From: Hydractinia symbiolongicarpus
Lineage: Eukaryota; Cnidaria; Hydrozoa; Anthoathecata; Hydractiniidae
Length of the DNA stretch: 64,000 nucleotides
Direction: 5' to 3'
Assembly: GCF_029227915.1 (NCBI RefSeq)
Contig: NC_079875.1
Span: 10,599,001-10,663,000, forward strand
Positions 23,528-33,503 of the stretch are shown one piece after another. The position numbers and the translations under genes were made by a program. Under the pieces are notes generated by a model, which ran no database searches, was not told the DNA's origin, and worked only from the letters and a program-made list of their open reading frames with translations. Position 1 is the stretch's first letter. The number at the start of each line of letters is the position of its first letter.

Positions 23528-26265
23528 CTAATTATTTTTATTTTCAGAACACAAAAATAAATTATAATGTTCTTGGAGGTCCAGCTTGTGGACCAAACTA
23601 TATAATTTTCGAAGTGCTTGATGGTCATGCACTTCAACCTTTCTCTTAGAGCGATATGATGCTGTGGACAGAGATACCACTCGCAACGGTCCAGCGATTA
23701 TTTGGTGAATTGGCACGATATCCTGATCTATTTCATCAATGGGATTCTTTTCAAAAATGTTGTCAACGAGGTCAACTATTTTCTGCTTTAAGAAATCAAA
23801 ACTTATCGCTTGAACTGTCCCCTTTACATCTTGACGCCACTGCCGTAATGCTCTTCCTACGAACATTGATTTTCTTCGTCGTGGATCAATATAAACTACC
23901 GCATAGTAAATCTCTTCGTTTTCGAAATACTCTGCACTTGCCGAGGTCTGTAGTGAAGCCCAGGATTTGAATATGATATTATTCAGAGCATCTTCTACAT
24001 CTTTAGGAGGCTCAATTTTGTTTCCTTCATCTTTTGACATGCTGTCTTCGTCATCGTCATCATCTTCTTCCAACTCACTCTCCTCTTCCTCTTCTTCAAC
24101 CACACTTTCCTCCCCTGGGTCAAATTTTCCATCAAATTCATTCTGATCTTCATCTTCCTGGTCATCATCTTGGTATTCTATATCTTTCTTTTGTCCTCTA
24201 ACTTTCGCCCCACTTATTTTCTTCTCTTCTCCTTCCTTATTTTTAAGCAACTTTACTTTTTTTTTACTTTTTTTCTTTTCGCTTTCCTTGTTAATAATTT
24301 CTTGCAGAAGTTCTGCATCGCTAACTACAGTAGCAGCCAAGTTAATTTTGCGTCTTTTGTTCACACCAGGTTTTTCCATAGGCTTGATCTTGTTTAAGAA
24401 AAGCTCCTCGAACGACTTATTTACTATTGGCGCAGTAGTTGGTGTTGGTGTTGATGACACTGGTTCAAGCTTCCAGCCGTTGGGTACCCACTGAAAACCT
24501 AATGGAGCATCAAAGGGGAACGGGCCAATAGTATCCATCACTTGTTTAGAAAAATGTTTAGCTGATGAATGAATTTCTGTAGGAGTATTGTTGCTACACA
24601 TTTTCGACCCACTTGCTTTAGGTGTCGATATTTTGGTTTCTGTTGATGTGTTATCTACAGCGAACTCTACATTACTATCTGTCAAAGGTTTTTTGACTGC
24701 TTTTGGTGCGTCTTTTCCACTGTTACAGGTTGTCCAGTCAAGGGAGGGTTTTCCCGAAGCAACCCACTCATCATAGCGATGGACAAGTCGCACGTCAAAG
24801 CGAGAAGTATCGTATTTCTCGCGGTTGAGAGGCCAGATTCCAGTGGATTCGAAACCTGCCTTTACATTTCCCTCGTTCATTCCTTCATGCCATACAGTGG
24901 CTAAAAGATTGACAAATTCAGGTTTATCGACCTTTTTCACCAATCCAAAACGATTAATTCTTTCGTTCAGCAAATTCTCCCAGGATCGTTTTAGTGGCCC
25001 AAAACAGCACTTGTCGAGGGGCTGAAGTATATCCGTAATGTGTGGTGGGAACTTTAACAGATGGATATTTTGATCCAAAGCTTTCTGGATCACTGGTATG
25101 GAAATGCGACTCATGTGTCCGTCATAAAGCAACAACATTGGTCTAGCAGCATTTTGGTCAGAAAACTTATCAAACCAATCTGCGAACGTGATTGTATCCA
25201 TCCATTCATTTGGTGTGACAGCGTAAAATGTATTTGGTAGACCATTTTCGCCTCTCCAAGTTGACTGAAAGTTTTTACCTTGAAATATGATAAAAGGGTC
25301 AAGAACTTTACCAGCAGCGTTGCATACAGCCATCGTTGTTATATTTTCCATCCTGGCCCCAAATGATAGCTTAAACGCTGGTTGGTTTGTTGGACCTATC
25401 ACCTAAAGAGGAAGCATATTGAAATAATATATATATACCCTGTTAATACTCAGAAGGGAAGTTATGAAAAGTCGTTGCATTAAGACAAAGAATAATTACT
25501 AAGTCTAACCTTACCTTCGATTTTGCGGGGTCTCATCACAGTTCCAAATATTTTCTGGCTTTATTCCAGGATTTGCTTTCAAAATCCCCTCTAGCTTGTC
25601 GTAAAAATCGTAAATTACGAAAGGGTTGGCAGTATTTGACTTTCTCGAAATGCAAATCATTGATGCTTTTTTCAGAGAAAGTCGATTCCTCTTCATAAAT
25701 AACTTCATCCAAGTCCTTCCAGGGCGATTTGACACGAATGGTGTGTCGATGCCATTGACAGTCACGTACTGCTTCACTAACTCCTGAAAAAAAAAAAACT
25801 TGATAAATAAAATCAAGCAAGGAAACAAGATGAATTATATTAAAGTGTACTATGAAATATTTACTCGTATCTCCACTAATGTTGGACTGAATCCGTTTTC
25901 ACAAACTATAGCGATACACTTTCTCAATTCGATCTCCTCCTGCTCACTAAACACACATTTTCGACCAGCTTTGGAAAGTGACCTTCCTTCATCTACCTTC
26001 TTTAAGCGAAAGCGAAGCGAAGATTCAGCAACTTTACACTAAAAAGAAATTTATATAAAATAAAAAAAACAAGGAGAAATAATGAAACTTATTGCCCTAT
26101 TATCAAACTTGCACCCCCGTACTTTTGACGAAGGTTATGTTTATATACCTCTTTCGCAATAGAACGGAGTGAAGAAGTTGAAGACTTATATAACGCCAAT
26201 GCTTTCTGCATATCATCCTCTGTCCACGGAGTCTCAATCTTTCTCTTAACTTTGTTATTTGGCAT
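23528..26265 (-). CDS. Pogo/Tigger-type (CENP-B-like) transposase, four exons, with a frame conflict
   Basis: Minus-strand exons are 26265-26149 (ATG), 26038-25865, 25783-25515 and 25402-23528. Exons 1-2 encode a pipsqueak-type helix-turn-helix (SLRSIAKECKVAESSLRFR). Exons 2-3 encode a CENP-B/Tc5-type DNA-binding domain (SNRPGRTWMKLFMKR). The DDE nuclease follows, with catalytic Asp candidates in NCDET (end of exon 3), LLLYDGHMS and ITDILQPLDKCCFGPLK, the DD(34-36)D pattern of pogo transposases. The tail is Lys-rich, then strongly acidic, then a conserved-looking C-terminal block. The first two junctions are in phase, but exon 3 ends in phase 2 while exon 4 needs phase 0, so the join is off by one nucleotide. 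Either a one-base indel inactivated this copy or the true splice site is unusual. It is most likely a transposon gene rather than a host gene. Confidence 0.85.
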
Positions 26266-26434
26266 GTTTGTAATTAAAATACCAATTAAATTCCTTGTAT
26301 ACGTTTAAAATGACTAACAACTTTAAAAACACGTCTGTACCTGAACTGTTTTTGTTTAGGAATGAATCTGATGCATTCATGCTCAATTTCGAATTCAAAA
26401 AAAGGCGCCATTCGAAACTATTTATATAGCAAAC

Positions 26435-26870
26435 CCTATTGGTAGGATGTTGCGTAAGGGTGCGCAATAAAATGTGACCCCCAAGCGGATTGTGACGCGA
26501 ATTATTGCGCAGCAGTTTTCTCAATTCGGCCACGGGTTTACATGAAAATAACTATTTACATGGGTAATCGAGACTATGTTGCGTCATTTCAACAAAAAAA
26601 CATTTTAAAGATGGCGGCCGACGAAGCTAGTTGACAAAGTTTCGTGGGACCACGTGGAAGTATTTATTTAATCACTTCTTCATTTCAAGTACAAATATTG
26701 TTTTTCTGAAAGTATGCCGATTTGCTAAGTGTTGAAATTGTATTATTTTCAAAGCCAGATCATTTTCACTTCGTTTCATATCATAAACAGCTTTTATAGG
26801 TGCAGGGGATCCATGCAATTGGTGAATATTCTTCCCCTGCGCAACGATTCGCGGTGCGCAACGATTAGAT
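26435..26870. other. GCGCAA-rich 5' flank of the transposase gene
   Basis: Words of the type TTGCGCA/TGCGCAA recur near 26450, 26458 and 26505, and a 12-bp word TGCGCAACGATT occurs twice, at 26838-26849 and 26855-26866. Similar words lie beyond the 3' end of the gene (23238-23310). Pogo-type transposases bind subterminal repeats, so these may be binding sites; that is inference. A YY1-like AAGATGGCGGCC also occurs at about 26609. Element termini with TA target duplications were not found. Confidence 0.35.
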
Positions 26871-27133
26871 GCACTGACTATACTGCAACCATTTTAATCA
26901 TAAATTAATTCCAGTGGATCTCACATTGAAAAAACACCTCAAGGAATTAAGAAGTTAATCACAAAAATAGGACGTTTCTCAACCCTGGAAGTTGTTTTTA
27001 GGGATCGCTTATAGTCGACCTCCATGACGTTATGTGGCGAGCAGAGTCGCTATAGCTGCATTTTTTTTAACAAAGTTATTGTTGGGTTTAATGCTTGGTT
27101 CTGGTGCGATTATGTTCAGCTAATATTAATCTT

Positions 27134-27381
27134 GGCGCCATAGCTTAGTGGTTATAACTATCGCACTTTGGTCAGGAGGCCTGGGTTTGATTACCCTTGG
27201 TGGGAATTCAATATGGGCAAATGAATGTTACCATAGCCCCGCGTTAACCTAAGCCATGTGAGGGAAATTGGGGAGATGGCACACTGTGTGGGTCGATGGA
27301 TGTTGCAAGGAGTTGTCTGGTAGAGCGCATGGACCCTCATTGGGTCTGTGTAGCTCAAAATGAGCTTTAAATAAATAAATT
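27134..27381 (+). mobile_element. tRNA-derived SINE
   Basis: The left end is tRNA-like: an A box TAGCTTAGTGG (27141-27151) and a B box-like GGGTTTGATTACCC (27183-27196) at tRNA spacing. An unrelated body of about 150 bp follows, and it ends in an AAATAAATAAA tail. That order (tRNA head, body, simple-repeat tail) defines a tRNA-derived SINE. It would be transcribed by RNA polymerase III if active. Confidence 0.7.
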
Positions 27382-27605
27382 ACAATGTTTACGTTTTTAT
27401 TGGATTCTAGCACATGTGCGAAAAAAATCAACAGGCAAAAAAATGCAGACCTTAGGTGAAGAAAGTCAAATTATGGTTAAAACCTTTTGTACTGCGTATG
27501 GCTACTAGCATATTTTTACTGATGTGATATATGATATATATATCTAAATCTGAATTACATGTGAGCTATATATATTCTAATTTCAAGATCAAAAGATGCC
27601 TCTTT

Positions 27606-27860
27606 CTACCTGAAAATAAAGTTTGGAATGGACTGACTAGTCCATGGCTTCACCATCTGCATTATTTTGCCTGTCGTTCTGCGTAACAGATCTGCGGGGA
27701 TTATAAACAATGCGTTACGATGAAAGTCATCCATACTCTGGGACTCCCCATCTAAGCTATGACCCCTTCTGAAAATAATTGACAGGGTATATCCCTTGAT
27801 ATTTGTGGAAAGGGCAGTTTTGCTTCCCAGGTGGGTTCTCCTGGGATCTGTTGGGTTCAA
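27606..27860 (-). pseudogene. Unrecognised 84-codon open frame, coding-like composition
   Basis: The minus-strand frame contains LNPTDPRRTHLGSKTALS and FHRNALFIIPADLLRRTTG, with more mixed composition than the AT-driven frames around it. It lies just after the SINE. There is no convincing donor or acceptor and no family resemblance I can name. A decayed transposon or gene fragment is my best guess. Confidence 0.2.
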
Positions 27861-30189
27861 GATAGCTTAAAGAAAATAGAGTAAAAACTATATATCATAA
27901 GAATCTGTAAATTAAATCTTATGAAATAAAACTGAAAATAATAAACAAACAATAAGGCCACATTATTATTCTCTGTCTTGTTTTGTTGCGTACAACATGC
28001 TTACTAATGGAACATAAGCCGATTTTGTGTTTTCGGATGAAACCCGGCTTGACATCATAGCCCGAATTGGGAAAAAGGGGCTCCAAACATGCTGCGGGAT
28101 ACTTACACAGTACTTTCGCCGGCAGAAACTTTCGCGTTCTTAGCTCTTTTTCGCGAAAGTTTTAGTCTTTGGTAATTTCAAAACAGCACGACGCAAAAGT
28201 TTTTTTACGCGAACAAATCTTTTTTAAGGTCCCTTACTACAAATTCGTTGTTATAAAAATGTCAATTTCCGGAATCTACCCTTTAAAAATCGGAAATTTT
28301 CTTTTTACATAATTAGTTACGAAAGATTGTTTACAGACTATATATTCATTTTTTTTTCTGATATAACACACTTGTCACAACTTTTCGGCTAAAATTCTAA
28401 TATCTATATCACCAAAAATATTCAGCCTCAACAATTCCTCTTTAAAACAAAAATCATGAATAATTAATTAGTTCTGCCGAATATGGTTTAAGTCTACGTG
28501 CTTGCAAAATTGTACAGAAAGAAATGACGTTATTATTGAAGAGAAACGTTAATAACAACAAAGATGGCGCATTATAAAGAAATTTAAGACGATCTTCATT
28601 ATGCTACACTGTACGAGCTTTAACTTTCGATAGCATTTTCATTTTACTTTAAAATTTTCAGACATGCTTGGTGAACCATGCAGCCATGATACGGTGTGCG
28701 GAAATCTTTTTATTCGTAATACTTTTCTTTTAACAGTGTTCGATGCAGCAGGGGATGCTAACAAAAAAATCTTTTGAAAAAAACAAAAAGCTATTGCTTA
28801 AAAAATAAGAATGAACAAAAAAAATCCGCACACCGTTTTAACAGGGTCAACCCAAGGTTCATTTAAAATCAGAAGCTGATGAAAAATAACGAGATTGTAA
28901 AATGTTGGAGCTCGTAGAAGCCGATTTTTGTCTTGTTTATGATACATTTTTAAATAGAAATTTCTTCTGACTCAGCAATTTTAGTTTTAAGTTAAAATTA
29001 GTATATTATCTATTAAAGCCTATATTTTTAAGAAATAGTGAAAAAGAATGGTATAAATGAAACACTGAGTAAATAATTCAGCTATTTGGACAGCTAAAAA
29101 AGGGCTACTGTCACCTTAAACCCAGAGAAGATGCCATCCATCTTACGATAATTACCGTAACATCTACCCAATGTTTGGTGATTATGACAGGCAAGTGGAT
29201 GATAATAGTCATCTACTAGCCGTTTGTGATGTCACGGTAAAAGAATTTAAATTGTTATGTGGTAGTATAATTCAGTGGTATATTGGTGAAGATGGAGAAA
29301 CCGATGACGATACTGATTCTGAGTGGAAAGTCGAAGAAAATTTGTTTTTTTACTTTAAACAACGCAAGATTATGAAAATTTTTTAAAAAAATCTTATTTT
29401 TGCTCATTCGCGAAAGTGTTTTCATTTCCCGCGAAAATAACCTTTTTCTTCGATTCGCGAAAGTTTTTTCCGCGAAATTTGTTCTAAAACCGTGAAACGT
29501 GAAATTTTGTTCCATAAGTTTCGCGTTTTTTTTTATATGCGAAATTTTTTTGATTTTATCTTTAAAAATTATGATTACTTTTTCCTATAATTGATTTCAA
29601 ATGGTGGCACAGATCATTTATCTACAAATCTTATTTGGTCCCGTTTGCGGGAAAATCTTGTTGCCAATGCAACAAACCTAAAATGGTTTAAAATTAGAAT
29701 AGTTTGTTTGCATCCTTATTTATATTCGTCACAGGTCTTTGGATTCGTTTATTAGGTTTTTTTAATTTTTGCAGTAAAGGTACTTAATAAATGTTAGAAA
29801 ATGATAATTTCAGATAACAAATAATCGCGGCATTTTAGGAAATTCAACTAAATTGGGGCCTATAATAAGTGTTTTAAGTATTTTTTGAAAAAGTACGTAA
29901 CGTACATACAGATAATTATCTCCACAAATTTTATTTGGTCCCACATTCAGCAAAACTGGTTTCAAAATTAGTTAAAAATATGCTTTTTCACGTTCTCCAA
30001 ATATTTATCTGTTTCTGTTTTATGGATGAACTATAAGAACCTGCGAACAGATGATTATTTACAATTTAGAACAAAACAATTTTAACAAAGAATAAGCAAT
30101 CTAACAATTTACAGAATCTTCCCAAAGTTTATATTTTTGTTCTTTTCTTATCAGAAAATTGGTCTTGTTAAAAGGGCTACAAAACGGCT

Positions 30190-30231
30190 GTTGGTTGGTT
30201 GGTTGGTTGGTTGGTTGGTTGGTTGGTTGGT
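30190..30231. repeat. (GGTT)n microsatellite
   Basis: About ten uninterrupted GGTT units. No gene overlaps; the nearby open frame on the minus strand is produced by the repeat (Pro-Thr-Asn-Gln). Confidence 0.9.
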
Positions 30232-30499
30232 GGAGACGTAGGTATTTTAGCGAGAGACACCCCAGGTTAGTTAGCGTTTCCACGAGAGACACAGACGTTT
30301 CCAAGAGATACGGTTAAGAATGAAAACACACGTATCTGGCTCCCCGATACCGACATCTTTCCCCTTCCCTCAAACGCAAGTATAGTTAATATGAAACGAG
30401 AGAAATATACTTCTATACATAGCATGTTGCTGTCTTTGTTGTTGCCTCAAAACCACAGCAATTAACATAAGGTTTTGTAAAAACCTCGCAAAAGACAAA

Positions 30500-30625
30500 A
30501 ACATTTTTTGCATTTTGTGTGTCCGTAGCACGACTTTTTTATGCACAAAAGCAGACAGAATACGGCTATTAATAACGAGATAGACTAGTCGGTATGCCCG
30601 TGGAAAAATCCACTTATGCAGAAGA
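30500..30625 (-). mobile_element. Two abutting partial mini-Helitrons
   Basis: A 5' end read on the minus strand (TCGTTATTAATAGCCGTATT, from 30580 leftwards) ends two to four bases before a second element's CTAG (30585-30588). That CTAG is followed by TCGGTATG and the CCCGTGG...CCAC hairpin half. Neither partner shows its opposite end, so both are truncated. Both junctions resemble the intact copy at 59649-59825. Confidence 0.5.
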
Positions 30626-31013
30626 ACAATAGAAAAGATCCGTCATTTGAATTTTTAATGAGGTCACGCAAAGACCATAAGATAGAAAAAGAAATTTACC
30701 CCCCCCCCCCCCCCTTTGATTCTATTAATAAGAGCTTCAAACACTGATAATGTATAAAATGATTGAAACAATCGTTTAAGGAGATATAAGGTTTTGAAAT
30801 TTTTGCTTACGTCAGCAAATACCCAGTAACTGGGCATTTGCAAGAATTTTTTTTAAAAATTTGTTTTACAGTTTCTTTCTTTGCATAGAGCTCAAATGCA
30901 TAGGATCATATTCTTTTGACAAAACGCTGAAGAGATGTTAGTGTTTAATAGGAATTGATGACGCAATCAACCTGTTTGTTTCTGAAACAAGTGAATTGAC
31001 GCAACTTCAGGAA

Positions 31014-31085
31014 TTTAGTCCCAGATAGGCCCTAGTTACCCACGCAGCAGACAATGTTATATTCATCTGTTTTCAAGTTATTTAA
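31014..31085 (+). repeat. Dispersed repeat, second copy
   Basis: Counterpart of 17806-17880 in the same orientation, sharing the CCTAGTTAC...ACGCAG...TTTCAAGTTATTT blocks. It directly precedes the direct repeat beginning at 31111. Confidence 0.5.
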
Positions 31086-31110
31086 CTTTAAACTTAAAAA
31101 GTACAATGCA

Positions 31111-31460
31111 ATGTTGAAGAAGAACTACTTTGTTCATCACTAACATACTGCCAAGCAGTGAGCGGGATGCGATCCACGGTCCCCAGAACTGGGAGCCGCA
31201 GACGAACCCACTACACTACGTGCGGCAATAGTGATTAACTACGTGCGGCAATTAGTGATGAACTCAGATAATTTTTCCGGATGGTGTGTATACATATAGG
31301 TGAATATTTATCATAGCACATCCGTATTTCATTCTCAACAGAGAATGCTTCATCCCGATCAGACCTCTGATCATGACGGGCGAGTATAATGCGTGTAAGT
31401 CATATTGAAGAAGAACTACTTTGTTCATCACTAACATACTGCCAAGCAGTAAGCGGAATG
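31111..31460. repeat. 59-bp direct repeats flanking a tRNA-like SINE fragment
   Basis: A block starting TGAAGAAGAACTACTTTG and ending GCCAAGCAGTGAGCGGGATG occurs at 31111-31169 and, with few changes, at 31402-31460. Inside, read on the minus strand, a perfect A box TAGTGTAGTGG (31218-31208) and a B box-like GGATCGCATCC (31175-31165) mark a tRNA-derived SINE head. The phrase ACTACGTGCGGCAATAGTGAT is also duplicated (31214 and 31239). The direct repeats are too long for a target duplication and suggest a duplicated or nested SINE insertion. Confidence 0.6.
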
Positions 31461-31914
31461 ACTTCGTTAATTTAAAAATGCTATTTAAAAATGTCAGTCT
31501 GAAGTATATCTGCGTCGCGCCGTAACGTTAAAAAAGTTAACAAATTGGACATAATAACTGTGTCGGCTACATAAAAAGACAATGAACACACCGACTTTGC
31601 CTGTCACAGAAAAGTAAACACAGTTTTTGTATTCATATAGGAGATTTGAAAATGGAGATCATAATCAGAAATCGAAACAAAACAAACAAAATTGAAGATA
31701 AATTAGATTTTATTCATTCGCAAATAAGATGCAATATTGAAGCGCTGATGTGATCTAAAACAAAGAAAGAATAAGTCTCAAAAACAAACAAACTCAGCAT
31801 ACCTCATCCTATTTGTATAAAACAAAAAGAACCTGGTGACGAGGTTTATCATTAAAAATCCCGAAAAGCAAAATCTGTAATTTTGGTGCCTGAGATTGAT
31901 AACAGTTGAATTTT

Positions 31915-31993
31915 CAACCTCATTTCTAGTACTGTTTTTTCGTCTTTTGGTATCGAACGCAATCAGAGAGAAGAAAGCCTTGGAACGAGGTTG
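31915..31993. mobile_element. Short inverted-repeat element (AACCTCG family)
   Basis: Left end CAACCTCATTTCTAG and right end CCTTGGAACGAGGTTG are imperfect inverted repeats of the family described at 6.5-10 kb. It ends 30 bp from the stop codon of the secreted-peptide gene at 32023. Confidence 0.55.
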
Positions 31994-32022
31994 TTTAAAT
32001 ATAAAAATAGACAATGTATACC

Positions 32023-32390
32023 TCAGTCTTCATGATTTTTTTTGTGAGCAAGGAACCGTTTGTACTTTGCTGCCTCTCCAGCATATTTGCTTCGTTTTGC
32101 TTGCATTGCGTCATGGAATTTCTACAATAGCAACAGAGGTTAATAATAATTGCAAAATCAAAGATTAAAGTAAAAAGAAAAAATAGATGAATTTTTTGAA
32201 AGTTCGAATTTTAGCGACGTCAAAAGGTACAGTTAACCGAGACTTATACATAGCTTACCATTCGTTTCATGTCTCGTTTTCCCACACCAGTCAAGACATG
32301 TGCTTCGTTACCCAGCGAGGTCAAACCGAACACAGTATGGGTGAGCACTGTGAGCGCAAAGAGAACAAGGAGAATGTTACATTTAGCCAT
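32023..32390 (-). CDS. Secreted GKRD peptide precursor 1 (76 aa), two exons
   Basis: Exons 32390-32259 and 32121-32023 join in phase 0 (donor GTAAGC, acceptor CTATTGTAG) into 76 residues. Residues 1-22 are a classic signal peptide (MAKCNILLVLFALTVLTHTV). The rest has a Gly-Lys-Arg site at 37-39, an amidation-plus-dibasic-cleavage signal, then further Lys/Arg pairs at 42-43, 53-54, 65-66 and 71-72. The segment after the first site is strongly basic. Neuropeptide and antimicrobial-peptide precursors both look like this, and I do not recognise the family. A paralogous gene lies at 43433-43887 on the same strand with the same intron phase and the shared VF-L-S-G-H-GKRD pattern. The gene model is inferred from sequence alone. 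Confidence 0.6.
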
Positions 32391-32756
32391 CTTGCAAACT
32401 AAAATATAAACAAATAACCTGTCGTAGATTACAAAACATCTATTAGCAACCTTTTCTACGCGTTTTTTTTCTAAACTCCCAAAATTAGTTCCCCTCGAAA
32501 TTTTTTTAACGATACCACCGGTAAAAAATAAACAAATAACAATTTTGTGTGCCAAAAAAATAATAAAACGCTGTTGTTTAAAATCTGACGAAAAGATCAA
32601 TGTGTAATTTTATTGAATAATTGCCTTTTTTCTTCATAAATATTTGCTAACGTCTTATGAAAAGTTTAACACCCGCTAATTTGCTGCGAAATAACATTCG
32701 CGAAAGTTACTACCTGTGAATTTTTTCACCCGGTGTAAATTAATACTAATGAAGAA

Positions 32757-33125
32757 GGTACGACATAGAACCGTTACAGATACGACAGAGAAACGTCACA
32801 GAAGTAGTAGTAGGGAGGTGGAAATGGTGGAAGCGGGGTGTTTGGTGTTAAAAGGTGTAAAAGGAGCGAATTCCTGTATATCCTCACTCCCTACTACTAT
32901 TACAGATGCATCATAGAAACGCCACAGATACGACATCGAAAGTCACATATGGAACATATAAACGTCACAGATACGACATAGAACGTCACATATGCAACAT
33001 AAAGCCGTGACGGATACGACATAGAAACGTCACATATGAAACATATGTATAAACGTCACAGATACGACATAGAACGTCAGAAATGCAACAAAGAAACGTC
33101 ACAGATACGTCATAGAAACGTCACA
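32757..33125. repeat. Minisatellite, unit about 22 bp (ACGTCACAGATACGACATAGA)
   Basis: Variants of AACGTCACAGATACGACATAGA recur across the region, alternating with CACATATGNAACATA variants. About a dozen units are recognisable. The array is interrupted at 32803-32902 by an inserted element. No coding role is seen. Confidence 0.75.
32803..32902. mobile_element. 100-bp inverted-repeat element nested in the minisatellite
   Basis: The ends are AGTAGTAGTAGGGAG and its near-exact inverse CTCCCTACTACTATT. The minisatellite phrase GTCACAG breaks off at the left end and resumes as ACAGATGC at the right, consistent with insertion and a 4-bp ACAG duplication. It has no coding capacity. Confidence 0.55.
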
Positions 33126-33391
33126 TTATCGGCTTAGACGAAAGGTGAATTATCGGTGAATGAAACCTAAGAGTAATAAATAATTCTTTAAGTGCATTCA
33201 TAAAATAATAATAAATAAAAGCAAAGAAATCAGAAATAACTCAAATACTGTGTTTATCAACTGCGATTCTGAGTTTTCAGTCTTAGTCTTCACAATTCTG
33301 TAAATCTGTATCTTATTTTCTGTGAATCTTACTAACGCAAACAACGTTTAATCGGCACACACAAGTTTGTTCTTACGAATATTGCGATGCA

Positions 33392-33503
33392 CTAGTTATT
33401 AGCCCGTGGAAAAATCCACAGGTTCGCCCGTCCTTTTTAAACCTGCGCAGCTAAGCTACCATTTTGCGTGACAGACAGACGGACAGACGTATTATAATAT
33501 AGA
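33392..33503 (-). mobile_element. Mini-Helitron (non-autonomous), intact ends
   Basis: Read on the minus strand it begins TCTATATTATAAT (33503), carries GTCTGTCCGTCTGTCTGTCACGC, then a hairpin built on CCTGTGGATTTTTCCACGGG, and ends CTAG (33392). It is flanked by A and T as expected for Helitron insertion. At 112 bp it is among the shortest copies in the window. Confidence 0.75.

Larger units (their letters stand above)
27900..31100. other. Gene-poor stretch, TTCGCGAAA-rich
   Basis: No gene is recognised. Clusters of the palindromic word TTTCGCGAAA occur at 28110-28210 and 29404-29540, about 1.3 kb apart, and may be ends of an old element. A short acidic frame at 29171-29386 (+; contains FGDYDRQVDDNSHLLAV and GEDGETDDDTDSEW) has coding-like composition but no supporting signals. 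Confidence 0.35.

Noticed and set aside
32757-33125. CRISPR array
   Set aside because: The regularly recurring 22-bp units have no distinct spacers and degenerate continuously; the host is eukaryotic. It is a minisatellite.
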